DNA of 11,101 nucleotides from Candidatus Bathyarchaeota archaeon (GTDB taxonomy: Archaea > Thermoproteota > Bathyarchaeia > Bathyarchaeales > Bathycorpusculaceae): the NCBI GenBank assembly GCA_030630585.1, contig DAOVMU010000029.1, positions 1 to 11,101 of the forward strand, written 5' to 3'. This document shows, in pieces, positions 1-6,074 of the stretch. Every line of letters starts with the position of its first letter. Positions within the stretch are counted from its first letter, which is position 1. The notes beneath the pieces are model-generated. The model saw nothing but the letters and a program-made list of their open reading frames with translations. It was not told the DNA's origin and made no database searches. Position numbers and translations under genes: made by a program.

Positions 1-342
1 AACACCGCCTGAAAGCCACACACCCACCCGGTCAATGCTGTCGATATCGCCCCATTCGCGTATAGTGCGATGGATCGCGAATCGCAGATTATCCAAGAGT
101 CTTCCTCTGTAATCCCCGCTTGAATCATAGAGTTGAAGCTCCAAAGCATCCCAAAGAAAGCTCTTTCTTTCTGGTGGAATTATGGATTTAGGGATTGGAA
201 GCCACTCATCCCGAATAAATATTAGAAGATTCTCCTCGTTAACACCTGAGCGAGATACCGTTCTCATTTTCCATTCGACATCTTTTATCCTTACTCTATT
301 GGGAAGAAAACATAGAGATGGGCGATGTATTAAGTTATTCAT
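1..342 (-). CDS. Asparagine-synthetase-like PP-loop protein, N-terminal part (continues beyond the left edge)
   Basis: The minus frame is open from an ATG at 342 to base 1 (114 codons, no stop), so the gene continues outside the window. Seen: the last residues read DRVGVWLSGGV, with SGGV at residues 111-114. This is how the ATP-pyrophosphatase (PP-loop) domain of asparagine synthetases begins (VGVLLSGGxDSS in the family); the next residues should be Asp-Ser. A helix-like LRFAIHRTIREW lies just before it, where AsnB proteins carry the first helix of the synthetase domain. There is no Cys2 glutaminase domain: only about 100 residues precede the PP-loop. It may therefore be a stand-alone AsnB C-domain protein that uses ammonia or modifies an unusual substrate. 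Other PP-loop ligases are possible. The start is chosen as the only ATG giving a full N-terminus; upstream AT-rich DNA (376-408) could hold its promoter. Confidence 0.6.
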   Translation of the reverse strand, partial: MNNLIHRPSLCFLPNRVRIKDVEWKMRTVSRSGVNEENLLIFIRDEWLPIPKSIIPPERKSFLWDALELQLYDSSGDYRGRLLDNLRFAIHRTIREWGDIDSIDRVGVWLSGGV

Positions 343-399
343 ATGTCTTGAATCATAATGAGATATGTCTTAAGTAAGCTTTATGAAGCATGCTGAGAA

Positions 400-410
400 T
401 ATATAGTATA
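400..410 (+). promoter_or_regulatory. Candidate TATA box for the small ORF at 487
   Basis: TATATAGTATA stands alone in this gap. Archaeal transcription would start about 25 bases on, near 430, leaving a leader of roughly 55 bases that contains the SD at 474-481. The element is nearly symmetrical, so it could instead serve the leftward PP-loop gene. Confidence 0.35.
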
Positions 411-473
411 GGAAAGGCAAGGCTAAGAGATTACTGCAACTAATTTCTATCAACGTGTTTTTGCCTTTTTTGA

Positions 474-481
474 GAGGTGAT
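474..481 (+). promoter_or_regulatory. Strong Shine-Dalgarno site (GAGGTGAT)
   Basis: GAGGTGAT is complementary over 8 bases to the archaeal 16S 3' tail (AUCACCUC). It ends 5 bases before the ATG at 487. This is the best SD in the window and the main reason to take the small ORF seriously. Confidence 0.6.
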
Positions 482-486
482 ATAAA

Positions 487-576
487 ATGTTGTGGATGAG
501 AAATGTTACTGGAGAGGATATTAGGTCAACCTATGAGTGGTTGTCGAAAGACCCACCCTTTCCACCAGTAACATGA
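487..576 (+). CDS. Small hypothetical protein of 29 residues
   Basis: ATG at 487, TGA at 574-576. The product starts MLWMRNVTGEDIRSTYEWL and ends SKDPPFPPVT. It has no membrane segment, no cysteines and no recognised domain. The middle (TGEDIRSTYEWLSKDP) is acidic and helix-compatible and reads like real protein rather than noise. Support comes mainly from initiation signals: an 8-base SD five bases before the ATG and a candidate TATA box at 400-410. It lies alone between a leftward PP-loop gene and a convergent CBS gene whose stop is at 612. It could be a genuine small protein, a leader peptide with nothing obvious downstream, or the surviving 5' end of a longer gene. No function is proposed. 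Confidence 0.4.
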   Translation: MLWMRNVTGEDIRSTYEWLSKDPPFPPVT

Positions 577-611
577 GAGAATATTAACGAAGCACGTTGT
601 TCGGGAGAAAC

Positions 612-1022
612 TTACTTAAACTCCCATCCAAACAACGCCAAGTCAAAATCGGTGACTAATCCCACAAGCTTATTTTTGGCATCTACAACTGGAATTCGCC
701 TTAGATGCTTATTCTTCATGATTTTTACAACATCAAACACAGTATGGTCAGGATTACAAGTGACCAAGCTTTTAGACATAATCTTTTCGACTTTAGATTC
801 TCTTATCTTTGTCAGTGGATAGACAACTTTCATCACAATATCCCTAAAAGTAACCAAGCCATGCAAAACTCCTTCTGCATCTATTACTGGAAGACATTCA
901 ACATCATAATCTACCATCTTTTTCACGACTTCCTCTACCGTGCTGCCAATAAACACAGTAATCAAATCTTCAGTCATGACTTGGCTAATTTTCACGTTAG
1001 CTATCGTCAACTTTTTCATCAT
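612..1022 (-). CDS. Two-CBS-domain protein
   Basis: A 136-residue protein made almost entirely of a CBS pair (Bateman module). CBS1 spans about residues 12-65 (SQVMTEDLITV ... GVLHGLVTFRDIV) and CBS2 about 77-133 (VEKIMSKSLVTC ... KLVGLVTDFDLAL). Each has the usual start (VMT, IMS) and a GLVTxxD adenosine-ribose-binding end. CBS pairs bind AMP, ATP, SAM or similar ligands and act as sensors; stand-alone forms are common in archaea and their partners are usually unknown. No catalytic or DNA-binding domain is attached. The start could be either of two adjacent ATGs (1022 or 1019). A TATTTAAA box at 1054-1061 predicts transcription near 1030 and an almost leaderless message. A truncated relative lies at 9980-10204. 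Confidence 0.88.
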   Translation of the reverse strand: MMKKLTIANVKISQVMTEDLITVFIGSTVEEVVKKMVDYDVECLPVIDAEGVLHGLVTFRDIVMKVVYPLTKIRESKVEKIMSKSLVTCNPDHTVFDVVKIMKNKHLRRIPVVDAKNKLVGLVTDFDLALFGWEFK

Positions 1023-1053
1023 TAAACCTAGAAGCCCACAAAACGCACAAAGC

Positions 1054-1061
1054 TATTTAAA
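1054..1061 (-). promoter_or_regulatory. TATA box of the CBS-pair gene
   Basis: On the minus strand this reads TTTAAATA, a good archaeal box A. Its centre lies about 27 bases from a predicted start site near 1030, only some 8 bases before the ATG at 1022, giving a near-leaderless transcript. Confidence 0.5.
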
Positions 1062-1200
1062 CCTTATTTTACGATTCTGATTAGCATGCATTTTGGCTCT
1101 GCTATAACTTTTCTGCATCTCCCACATTTAGAAACTTCCCGCACTTATTTAGTTTGAAACTTCACAGTTCTCGATTAGGACATTGTAAGAGATGTTTGGA

Positions 1201-1205
1201 AAGGA
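1201..1205 (+). promoter_or_regulatory. Shine-Dalgarno site of the Fpg/Nei remnant
   Basis: AAGGA, within GGAAAGGA (1198-1205), ends 6 bases before the ATG at 1212. An intact ribosome site in front of a broken reading frame fits recent decay or a sequence error. Confidence 0.45.
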
Positions 1206-1211
1206 ATAATT

Positions 1212-1433
1212 ATGCCTGAACTTTCTGATGTGGAAGCCTTCAAACAATACATGGATGCAACTCGACTGGACAAAACCACGGAAAAAGTAGAAGTGAAAAG
1301 CCCTGAGCGCGCTCAAGCTTTGCTCAATCAACGAAATAAGCCTTGCTTTATTTAATGAAACTTGTGACGGAATCGTTTTTGGTCAACTCTCATAAACAGC
1401 AGTCTAAATATTGCGGGTCGGAAAACCAAAAAG
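1212..1433 (+). pseudogene. Broken 5' end of a formamidopyrimidine-DNA glycosylase (Fpg/Nei) family gene
   Basis: An ATG with a good SD opens a 47-codon frame (1212-1355) beginning MPELSDVEAFKQYMDAT and continuing LDKTTEKVEVKSP. The family starts MPELPEVE, where Pro after Met is the nucleophile and the next Glu is catalytic; both are kept here. After about residue 31 the likeness fades and the frame stops at 1353. In another frame, from about 1367 to a stop near 1433, ESFLVNSHKQQSKY looks like the family's following strand (F-x-x-x-R-R-H-G-K-Y), so a frameshift with further decay is likely. Nothing of the helix-two-turn-helix or zinc finger (full length about 270-300 residues) is left before the neighbouring gene. 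The N-terminal match is fairly secure; the second fragment is tentative. A tiny functional ORF is the less likely alternative. Confidence 0.55.
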
Positions 1434-1515
1434 AAATTATTTAAATGTGAATTTGCATGTATATATGCACTGGAAAATCGGAATTCGAAGGAATATATTC
1501 GGGATGTAGCGCGTA

Positions 1516-2682
1516 CTAATTTATGTCGAAATCGCAAGAGACTTCGCTTGTTGACTGATCCAGGAAACTTTTCCAAGCCGTAATATTTCGCCTAAATCTA
1601 CAAGCGTTCTCTTTGGCAAATCTGGGTGCAAGAAATAGTAAAGCCCATAGTTCGTTCTTGGACTGCTTATATTTTGGAGGGTTGAGAAATAACTGGACAA
1701 TAGATGCGAATAGCCATCTGAAGATGAAAAGAGGTATAAATGAATGTCCAGTTTTGGCGTGAGAGTAGACAAATCTAAAAATATCTCGTAGAACATTGGT
1801 TTGTGTGTGGTTTTGGGAGATTTCTCTTTGGTGGCCGACTATGAAGTGTTTGTCGCGAATGGCAATTTCGTTTTCGCCGAGAAAACTTTTTAGATCCAGC
1901 GCGTATGCGTGGTCTTCACCTCTTGCAACATAAGGATCGAAGGGAATAATGTGGAAGACTTCTTTGCTCAGGATAAGTGCGCCTCCTAACATGTGGGGGG
2001 GCATTATTTTGAATCGTTCTGTTTCAACCATAAATGATTTCCTTAGGAAGGCGTCCATTCCACGAAGAGTTCTGACTAGTTGCCTTGAGATTTGATGTTG
2101 GGAAAGTTTTTTCTGTTCGAATACTACGAGATCCTTATAAAGCCCGGTAATTGCCACAATAGTTTTTTGGTCTATTTTCGTTCCCATCAATCGAAGCTGA
2201 CTTTCAAGTTTTTCTGGGTAGAGGATTATACAGTCATCATCCAAGAAGAAAATTATCTCTGGATTGAAAAATCTCACAGCATAATAAATGGCAAGATTTC
2301 TGGCGGGAGAATAAGGTGCAAACCGTAGACCGCTGCTTGTCAGCCCCGATTTCAGTTTATTCACTCCAAGCAATTGTTCTACGTTACCACAAAACGGAGG
2401 GGATAGCCCTGTACAATTTTTTATGAACTTCCGTTCTTTGGGAGTCAAATTCATTTTTTCTAGAGTTTTTTCAACGCTTCTTCCTGCTTGAAGGGAGCTA
2501 AGTTGCTTAAATGGTACTGACTGCGACTGAAGGAAACTTCTAGTATGGATAAAATTACCAGCGTTGCTGTCGTCTATTATAACTAGCGAGAGGGAATCCA
2601 ATCTTGCCTTAAGGATAGAATTTATTAGACGTTCTATCATTCGACGACGGTCTCTAGTTATGATTATAAATGTGATTTTCAT
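1516..2682 (-). CDS. GT-A fold glycosyltransferase, GT2-like (RGED paralogue 1)
   Basis: A 388-residue cytosolic-type transferase. Seen: an N-terminal nucleotide-binding strand (MKITFIIITRDRRR), the strand VIIDDS (Asp37-Asp38), the metal-binding triple Asp in FFLDDDC (148-150), the acceptor-side loop HMLGGALIL (Gly233-Gly234), and IPFDPYVARGEDH (Glu256-Asp257), which matches the ED catalytic-base motif of GT2 enzymes. A hydrophobic stretch near residues 320-340 (FIPLFIFRWLFASIVQLF) suggests membrane association. The downstream neighbour at 6075-7271 shares the DDD and PFDPYxxRGED motifs and is a diverged paralogue. Sugar and acceptor are not deducible. The start is an ATG at 2682 without an SD; a TATA-like element at 2714-2724 suggests a nearly leaderless message. 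It is divergent from the GT4-HAD-GpgS operon and probably part of the same pathway. Confidence 0.85.
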   Translation of the reverse strand: MKITFIIITRDRRRMIERLINSILKARLDSLSLVIIDDSNAGNFIHTRSFLQSQSVPFKQLSSLQAGRSVEKTLEKMNLTPKERKFIKNCTGLSPPFCGNVEQLLGVNKLKSGLTSSGLRFAPYSPARNLAIYYAVRFFNPEIIFFLDDDCIILYPEKLESQLRLMGTKIDQKTIVAITGLYKDLVVFEQKKLSQHQISRQLVRTLRGMDAFLRKSFMVETERFKIMPPHMLGGALILSKEVFHIIPFDPYVARGEDHAYALDLKSFLGENEIAIRDKHFIVGHQREISQNHTQTNVLRDIFRFVYSHAKTGHSFIPLFIFRWLFASIVQLFLNPPKYKQSKNELWALLFLAPRFAKENACRFRRNITAWKSFLDQSTSEVSCDFDIN

Positions 2683-2713
2683 GGGTTAACCATTCTTAAT
2701 GTAGTGACGTTAT

Positions 2714-2724
2714 CCATATAGTAA
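2714..2724 (-). promoter_or_regulatory. Candidate TATA element of the leftward glycosyltransferase
   Basis: Minus strand reads TTACTATATGG. Its spacing predicts a start site near 2692, about 10 bases before the ATG at 2682. This fits the lack of an SD there. Confidence 0.3.
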
Positions 2725-2781
2725 TAACTCCATTCGGATACAGGTGTCAGACAAGATTTATGAAAGCCATTCGTTGTAAAA

Positions 2782-2790
2782 TTTATAAAA
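2782..2790 (+). promoter_or_regulatory. TATA box of the GT4-HAD-gpgS operon
   Basis: TTTATAAAA is a close match to archaeal box A. A start site about 25 bases on (near 2812) leaves a leader of about 10 bases before the TTG at 2823. It would drive all three genes to 6062. Confidence 0.5.
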
Positions 2791-2822
2791 GTTTCTGCAT
2801 GTATGGTTTTGTGTAGGATAGG

Positions 2823-3962
2823 TTGCGAATTTTGCGAGTAGCTTATGTTCGTTCCTCTTTGCATACCGGTTCTGGATTAGTTAAGCACATAATGGAAATT
2901 GCCGGGAGAATAAAGCGTGCTGGAAACGAAGTGGCTATTATTTCTCGCGAAACCGAAATCAGATCGAAAGATGTACCAATCTATGAATTGATGTTTACAG
3001 GGGATAACATACCCTTTTTAAGAAATTTCATCTTTCCTTTTAGGAGTCTGAGGATTTTAGAGAAGTTTGACTTAATACATACTCAGTATCATCCAAGCAT
3101 TTTTGTAGGCGACACTGTAACCAAGTTTCTGAAAAAACCCCACGTATTTACTTATCATGGGTTCGCTCCAATAAGAACTTGGCGTAGCTCTAAGCAAAAA
3201 CTGAAGATGATAGATCATAGACTTGGGACTTTTTTAGCTCTTCATTCAGGTGTGCATAAGATAATCACTGTGAGCCATTTCTTGAAAGAGGGGTTGATAA
3301 AAAGGTACTTTATCCAAGAAGATAAGATCCAAGTTATCTACAATGGAGTGGATGCAGAAAGATTTAATCCCAACGTAAACGGGAACAGTACAAGAAAGCT
3401 TTACAAATTGGAAAACTGTCCAGTTGTTCTATATCTCGGCAGGTTAGCTCCGTATAAAGGCGTACAGTTCTTGATTGAGGCGATTCCAGAGGTTCTAAGA
3501 GAATTGCCTGAGACTAAATTTTTGATAGGCGGAGCCATGCGCTACGATATACTAAACCTAAATAAACTAGTGAAGAGTTTAAAGGTAGAGAACTCGATTG
3601 TTTTCACCGGTTACGTTCCTGATGGAGACGTCCCCAAGCTTTACGCTTGCTGTGATGTGTTTTGTTATCCTAGTCTCTGGGAAGGGTTTGGACTGACACC
3701 CGCAGAAGCACAATCCTGCGGAAAACCTGTAGTAGCCTTCAATACCTGTGCCATACCAGAGGTTGTTAAAAATAAGCACACGGGATTGCTGGTGGAACCA
3801 AGAAACGCTGAAGCAGTCGCTAAAGCACTAGTTTCTCTATTACAGAATAAAGAACTTCGCTTCCGTATGGGATTAGAGGCGAGGGAAAGAGTGTTGCAGC
3901 TTTTTTCCTGGGATAAGGCCGCGAAACAGACATTACAAATTTATCGTGAGGTCCTTTCATGA
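2823..3962 (+). CDS. GT4-family (GT-B fold) glycosyltransferase
   Basis: A 379-residue retaining transferase of the GT4 type. The N-terminal Rossmann domain begins RVAYVRSSLHTGSG, with the glycine-rich donor loop. The linker holds YNGVDAERF (Asn174-Asp177). The C-terminal domain has LGRLAPYKGV (Arg207 and Lys212, expected to hold the donor phosphates) and the EX7E motif EGFGLTPAE (Glu287 and Glu295). Length and order are normal for GT4. The start is TTG at 2823, the first start after an in-frame stop at 2814; a second TTG at 2832 is also possible. Its TGA overlaps the ATG of the phosphatase by 4 bases, so translation is probably coupled, and GpgS follows. This suggests a role in extending or modifying a glucosylglycerate-type product, for example as a mannosyl- or glucosyltransferase, but the donor and acceptor cannot be read from the sequence. 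Confidence 0.9.
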   Translation: MRILRVAYVRSSLHTGSGLVKHIMEIAGRIKRAGNEVAIISRETEIRSKDVPIYELMFTGDNIPFLRNFIFPFRSLRILEKFDLIHTQYHPSIFVGDTVTKFLKKPHVFTYHGFAPIRTWRSSKQKLKMIDHRLGTFLALHSGVHKIITVSHFLKEGLIKRYFIQEDKIQVIYNGVDAERFNPNVNGNSTRKLYKLENCPVVLYLGRLAPYKGVQFLIEAIPEVLRELPETKFLIGGAMRYDILNLNKLVKSLKVENSIVFTGYVPDGDVPKLYACCDVFCYPSLWEGFGLTPAEAQSCGKPVVAFNTCAIPEVVKNKHTGLLVEPRNAEAVAKALVSLLQNKELRFRMGLEARERVLQLFSWDKAAKQTLQIYREVLS

Positions 3963-4636
3963 GGTGGTTAGCTGTTTTAGATATGGACGGAACTATTTTG
4001 GAGCGCCGTACAGTTGATGTGTTATGTGAAAAGTTGGGTCTCACTGAGAGGCTGAGAGAAATTGATAGAAAATCTGAATCTATGGAAGCTTGTGAGGTTA
4101 GTGCAAGAATTGCGAAGTTGTTTTCCGGCGTTGAAGCTTCGAAAATGGAACAAGTTTTTGACACCATAGCCCTTGTGGGAGGCGCAAGGGAGTTTGTTGA
4201 TCTTCTTAAGTCAAGGGAGTTTGTGACCGCCATAGTGACCGATTCTTACGTTTTTTTGGCGTCGAGGCTTGCTCGGAAACTAGATATAGATGCAGTGAGA
4301 GGTAACAAGTTAGAGTTGGTTAATGGAGTTGTAACGGGTAAGGTTACCATGCTGCTTGGATGGGAAGAAGAAAATCGGGAAAATTGTCGGAGAAAAGCTG
4401 TTTGTAAACTGCATGTGATGAATGATCTGGTTAGGGAATATTCAATCCAAGACAATAAAACCCTTGCTGTAGGCGACTCTCAGAACGATTTCTGCATAAT
4501 TCAGAAAGCCCGAGTGGGAGTTGCTTTTAGACCTAAAAATGAGTCGATAATAAAAGTGGCGGACGTAGTTGTTCGCACAGATTTTTACGACTTAATAAAT
4601 CGATTGAAAACTTTTTTAGACGGGCTTAACAATTAG
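3959..4636 (+). CDS. HAD-superfamily phosphatase, SerB-like; candidate glucosyl-3-phosphoglycerate phosphatase
   Basis: A 225-residue HAD hydrolase with all four motifs visible: DMDGT (nucleophile Asp8, acid/base Asp10), motif II IVTDS (Thr94), a motif III lysine near residue 146, and GDSQND (Asp173, Asp177). A helical cap between motifs I and II (about residues 16-80) places it in subfamily IB, like phosphoserine phosphatase, and not in the IIB group of mannosyl-3-phosphoglycerate phosphatases. Its ATG overlaps the stop of the GT4 gene (ATGA), and gpgS starts 13 bases after its own stop. Dephosphorylating the GpgS product, or an extended version of it, is the natural role by context. An actual phosphoserine phosphatase is the main alternative; no serine-pathway gene is nearby. 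The family call is firm, the substrate inferred. Confidence 0.85.
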   Translation: MRWLAVLDMDGTILERRTVDVLCEKLGLTERLREIDRKSESMEACEVSARIAKLFSGVEASKMEQVFDTIALVGGAREFVDLLKSREFVTAIVTDSYVFLASRLARKLDIDAVRGNKLELVNGVVTGKVTMLLGWEEENRENCRRKAVCKLHVMNDLVREYSIQDNKTLAVGDSQNDFCIIQKARVGVAFRPKNESIIKVADVVVRTDFYDLINRLKTFLDGLNN

Positions 4637-4649
4637 TAAATGGTATAAA

Positions 4650-6062
4650 ATGTTTTCGAAAGAAAGCAAAGTGTTAGATTTGGGTGATTACCAAAGATTC
4701 GACTTTGGAGATTGTATTAAAGAGAAATTTAACACTTCTGTGTTGGATGAAGGCGGATTATCTTCTCCTTTATCTATTTCTCTCGTTATTCCCACAAAAT
4801 TTGAGGCCAAAGGCATTCTAGAAATTGAAGAAGATACGCTGCATCGCATCCTAGCGCAATGTAGCGAGTTGGTTGACGCTGGATACTTAGATGAAATAAT
4901 CGTTATGGGCGCCACACAAGACGAAGAAGGAGAACCCGATTTTGGTGTTCTCCAAAACATCGTGAAAATTGCTTATGAAGAACTTGGACTTTTCAAGGAG
5001 CAAGTTGACTTGCTTAACAAGTATGGAAGCCAAAATGAAAAAGCTAAACGAGGACTTATAGATTTCTTCTTGAAAGTGGTTCATCAATTTGACAAAAACT
5101 TCTCAAAGCTGCTTGCAAAATACGGCGTATTTGGTGCCACTGGATATTTCGGCATACTTCCAGGCAAAGGCTCCGGAATTTGGCTCTCAGTTCCCATCAC
5201 ACAAGGGGACATCATATGTTTTGTCGACGCGGACATCGTAAATTTCAAGAAAGAGTTCATCACTGGACTTTGCCACCCGATCATTTACTCTTGGAAAGCT
5301 CAAGAAGCAGCTGTAAAATTTGTTAAGGCATATTACACTAGAATAACTATCACTAAAACGGATCCTCAAACCAATATTCTCGGAGGACGCATCTGCCGTC
5401 TTCTCGCCGTTCCACTCTTGAAATCTATTGTGGACACTTTTAAGCTCTATCTTGGTCTAGAAAACATAAAATACCCTCTGGCCGGAGAATTCGCTGTTTC
5501 CCGTGACATACTAGAGCGAATAAATTTTCCTAACACTTATGCCATAGAAACTTCTTTACTATTTCAAACATACGACTTGATCGGGCCCTCATCAATAGCT
5601 CAACTAGACCTGGATACTTACCGGCATATAGGACAACGATTTGAAAACCTAGAAACAATGGCTTATCAAATAACAGATTCGGCTCTCCGAGTAGTTGATG
5701 AAAAATTAGGCAGACCATTAACAAACGAAGAAAAAGAACAACTGATTGTCTCATATCAAGAAAATATCGACCATCTCATAGGCGAATATGAAAAAACGGC
5801 TTCCCGCCTTAAGCAAACAGAAGAAAATATGGTTTATTCCAGAGAGAGCGACATAGAGAAAATCCAGTATCTGAAAAAACTTATCCATGATGTTTTAACG
5901 GGAAAGGCGAGAGAAAAAACACCCCGTTATTCTAATTCTCCTTCTTGGAGAAGAATAAATGAAAGAACCAGAAACTATTTCGTTCTCAGAGAGATGCTTA
6001 GGCGCAGAACCAATCAGAGTACATGGTCTAGGTTGAGGGAATGCGGGATTCTAAAAAGATAG
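4650..6062 (+). CDS. gpgS: Glucosyl-3-phosphoglycerate synthase (GT81 family)
   Basis: Transfers glucose from an NDP-glucose to the 2-hydroxyl of 3-phosphoglycerate, the first step to glucosylglycerate. Seen in order: strand SISLVIPT (about 43-50), the donor-site GKG (172-174), the metal-binding Asp193-Ala-Asp195 in CFVDADIV, GGRICRLLAVPLL (Gly245-Arg247, the phosphoglycerate-binding region of GT81), YPLAGEFAVSRD (275-286), the YAIETSLL segment, and LDTYRHIGQ with His326 in the place of the family's metal/catalytic His. At 470 residues it is longer than mycobacterial GpgS (about 320): there is an inserted helical region around 105-165, and a charged tail from about 345 that ends in Arg-rich helices. 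ATG at 4650, weak SD, 13 bases after the phosphatase gene. It ends 12 bases from the stop of a convergent gene. Mannosyl-3-phosphoglycerate synthesis is a less likely alternative. Confidence 0.82.
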   Translation: MFSKESKVLDLGDYQRFDFGDCIKEKFNTSVLDEGGLSSPLSISLVIPTKFEAKGILEIEEDTLHRILAQCSELVDAGYLDEIIVMGATQDEEGEPDFGVLQNIVKIAYEELGLFKEQVDLLNKYGSQNEKAKRGLIDFFLKVVHQFDKNFSKLLAKYGVFGATGYFGILPGKGSGIWLSVPITQGDIICFVDADIVNFKKEFITGLCHPIIYSWKAQEAAVKFVKAYYTRITITKTDPQTNILGGRICRLLAVPLLKSIVDTFKLYLGLENIKYPLAGEFAVSRDILERINFPNTYAIETSLLFQTYDLIGPSSIAQLDLDTYRHIGQRFENLETMAYQITDSALRVVDEKLGRPLTNEEKEQLIVSYQENIDHLIGEYEKTASRLKQTEENMVYSRESDIEKIQYLKKLIHDVLTGKAREKTPRYSNSPSWRRINERTRNYFVLREMLRRRTNQSTWSRLRECGILKR

Positions 6063-6074
6063 AAGCGAGTAGAT

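Noticed and set aside
705..1025. 106-codon plus-strand frame
   Set aside because: It lies entirely antisense to the clear CBS-pair gene and its product is rich in His, Phe and Asn with no domain character.
1454..1469. Inverted repeat TGCAT-(6)-ATGCA in the gap left of the first GT-A gene
   Set aside because: Five-base arms in AT-rich DNA are expected by chance, and no gene start is nearby for an operator.
1521..1796. 91-codon minus-strand frame within the first GT-A gene
   Set aside because: A different frame of the same strand as the real gene; the real frame carries all the catalytic motifs.
4688..5369. Overlapping minus-strand frames inside gpgS
   Set aside because: Shadows of a well-supported GT81 coding region; no domain or start signals of their own.
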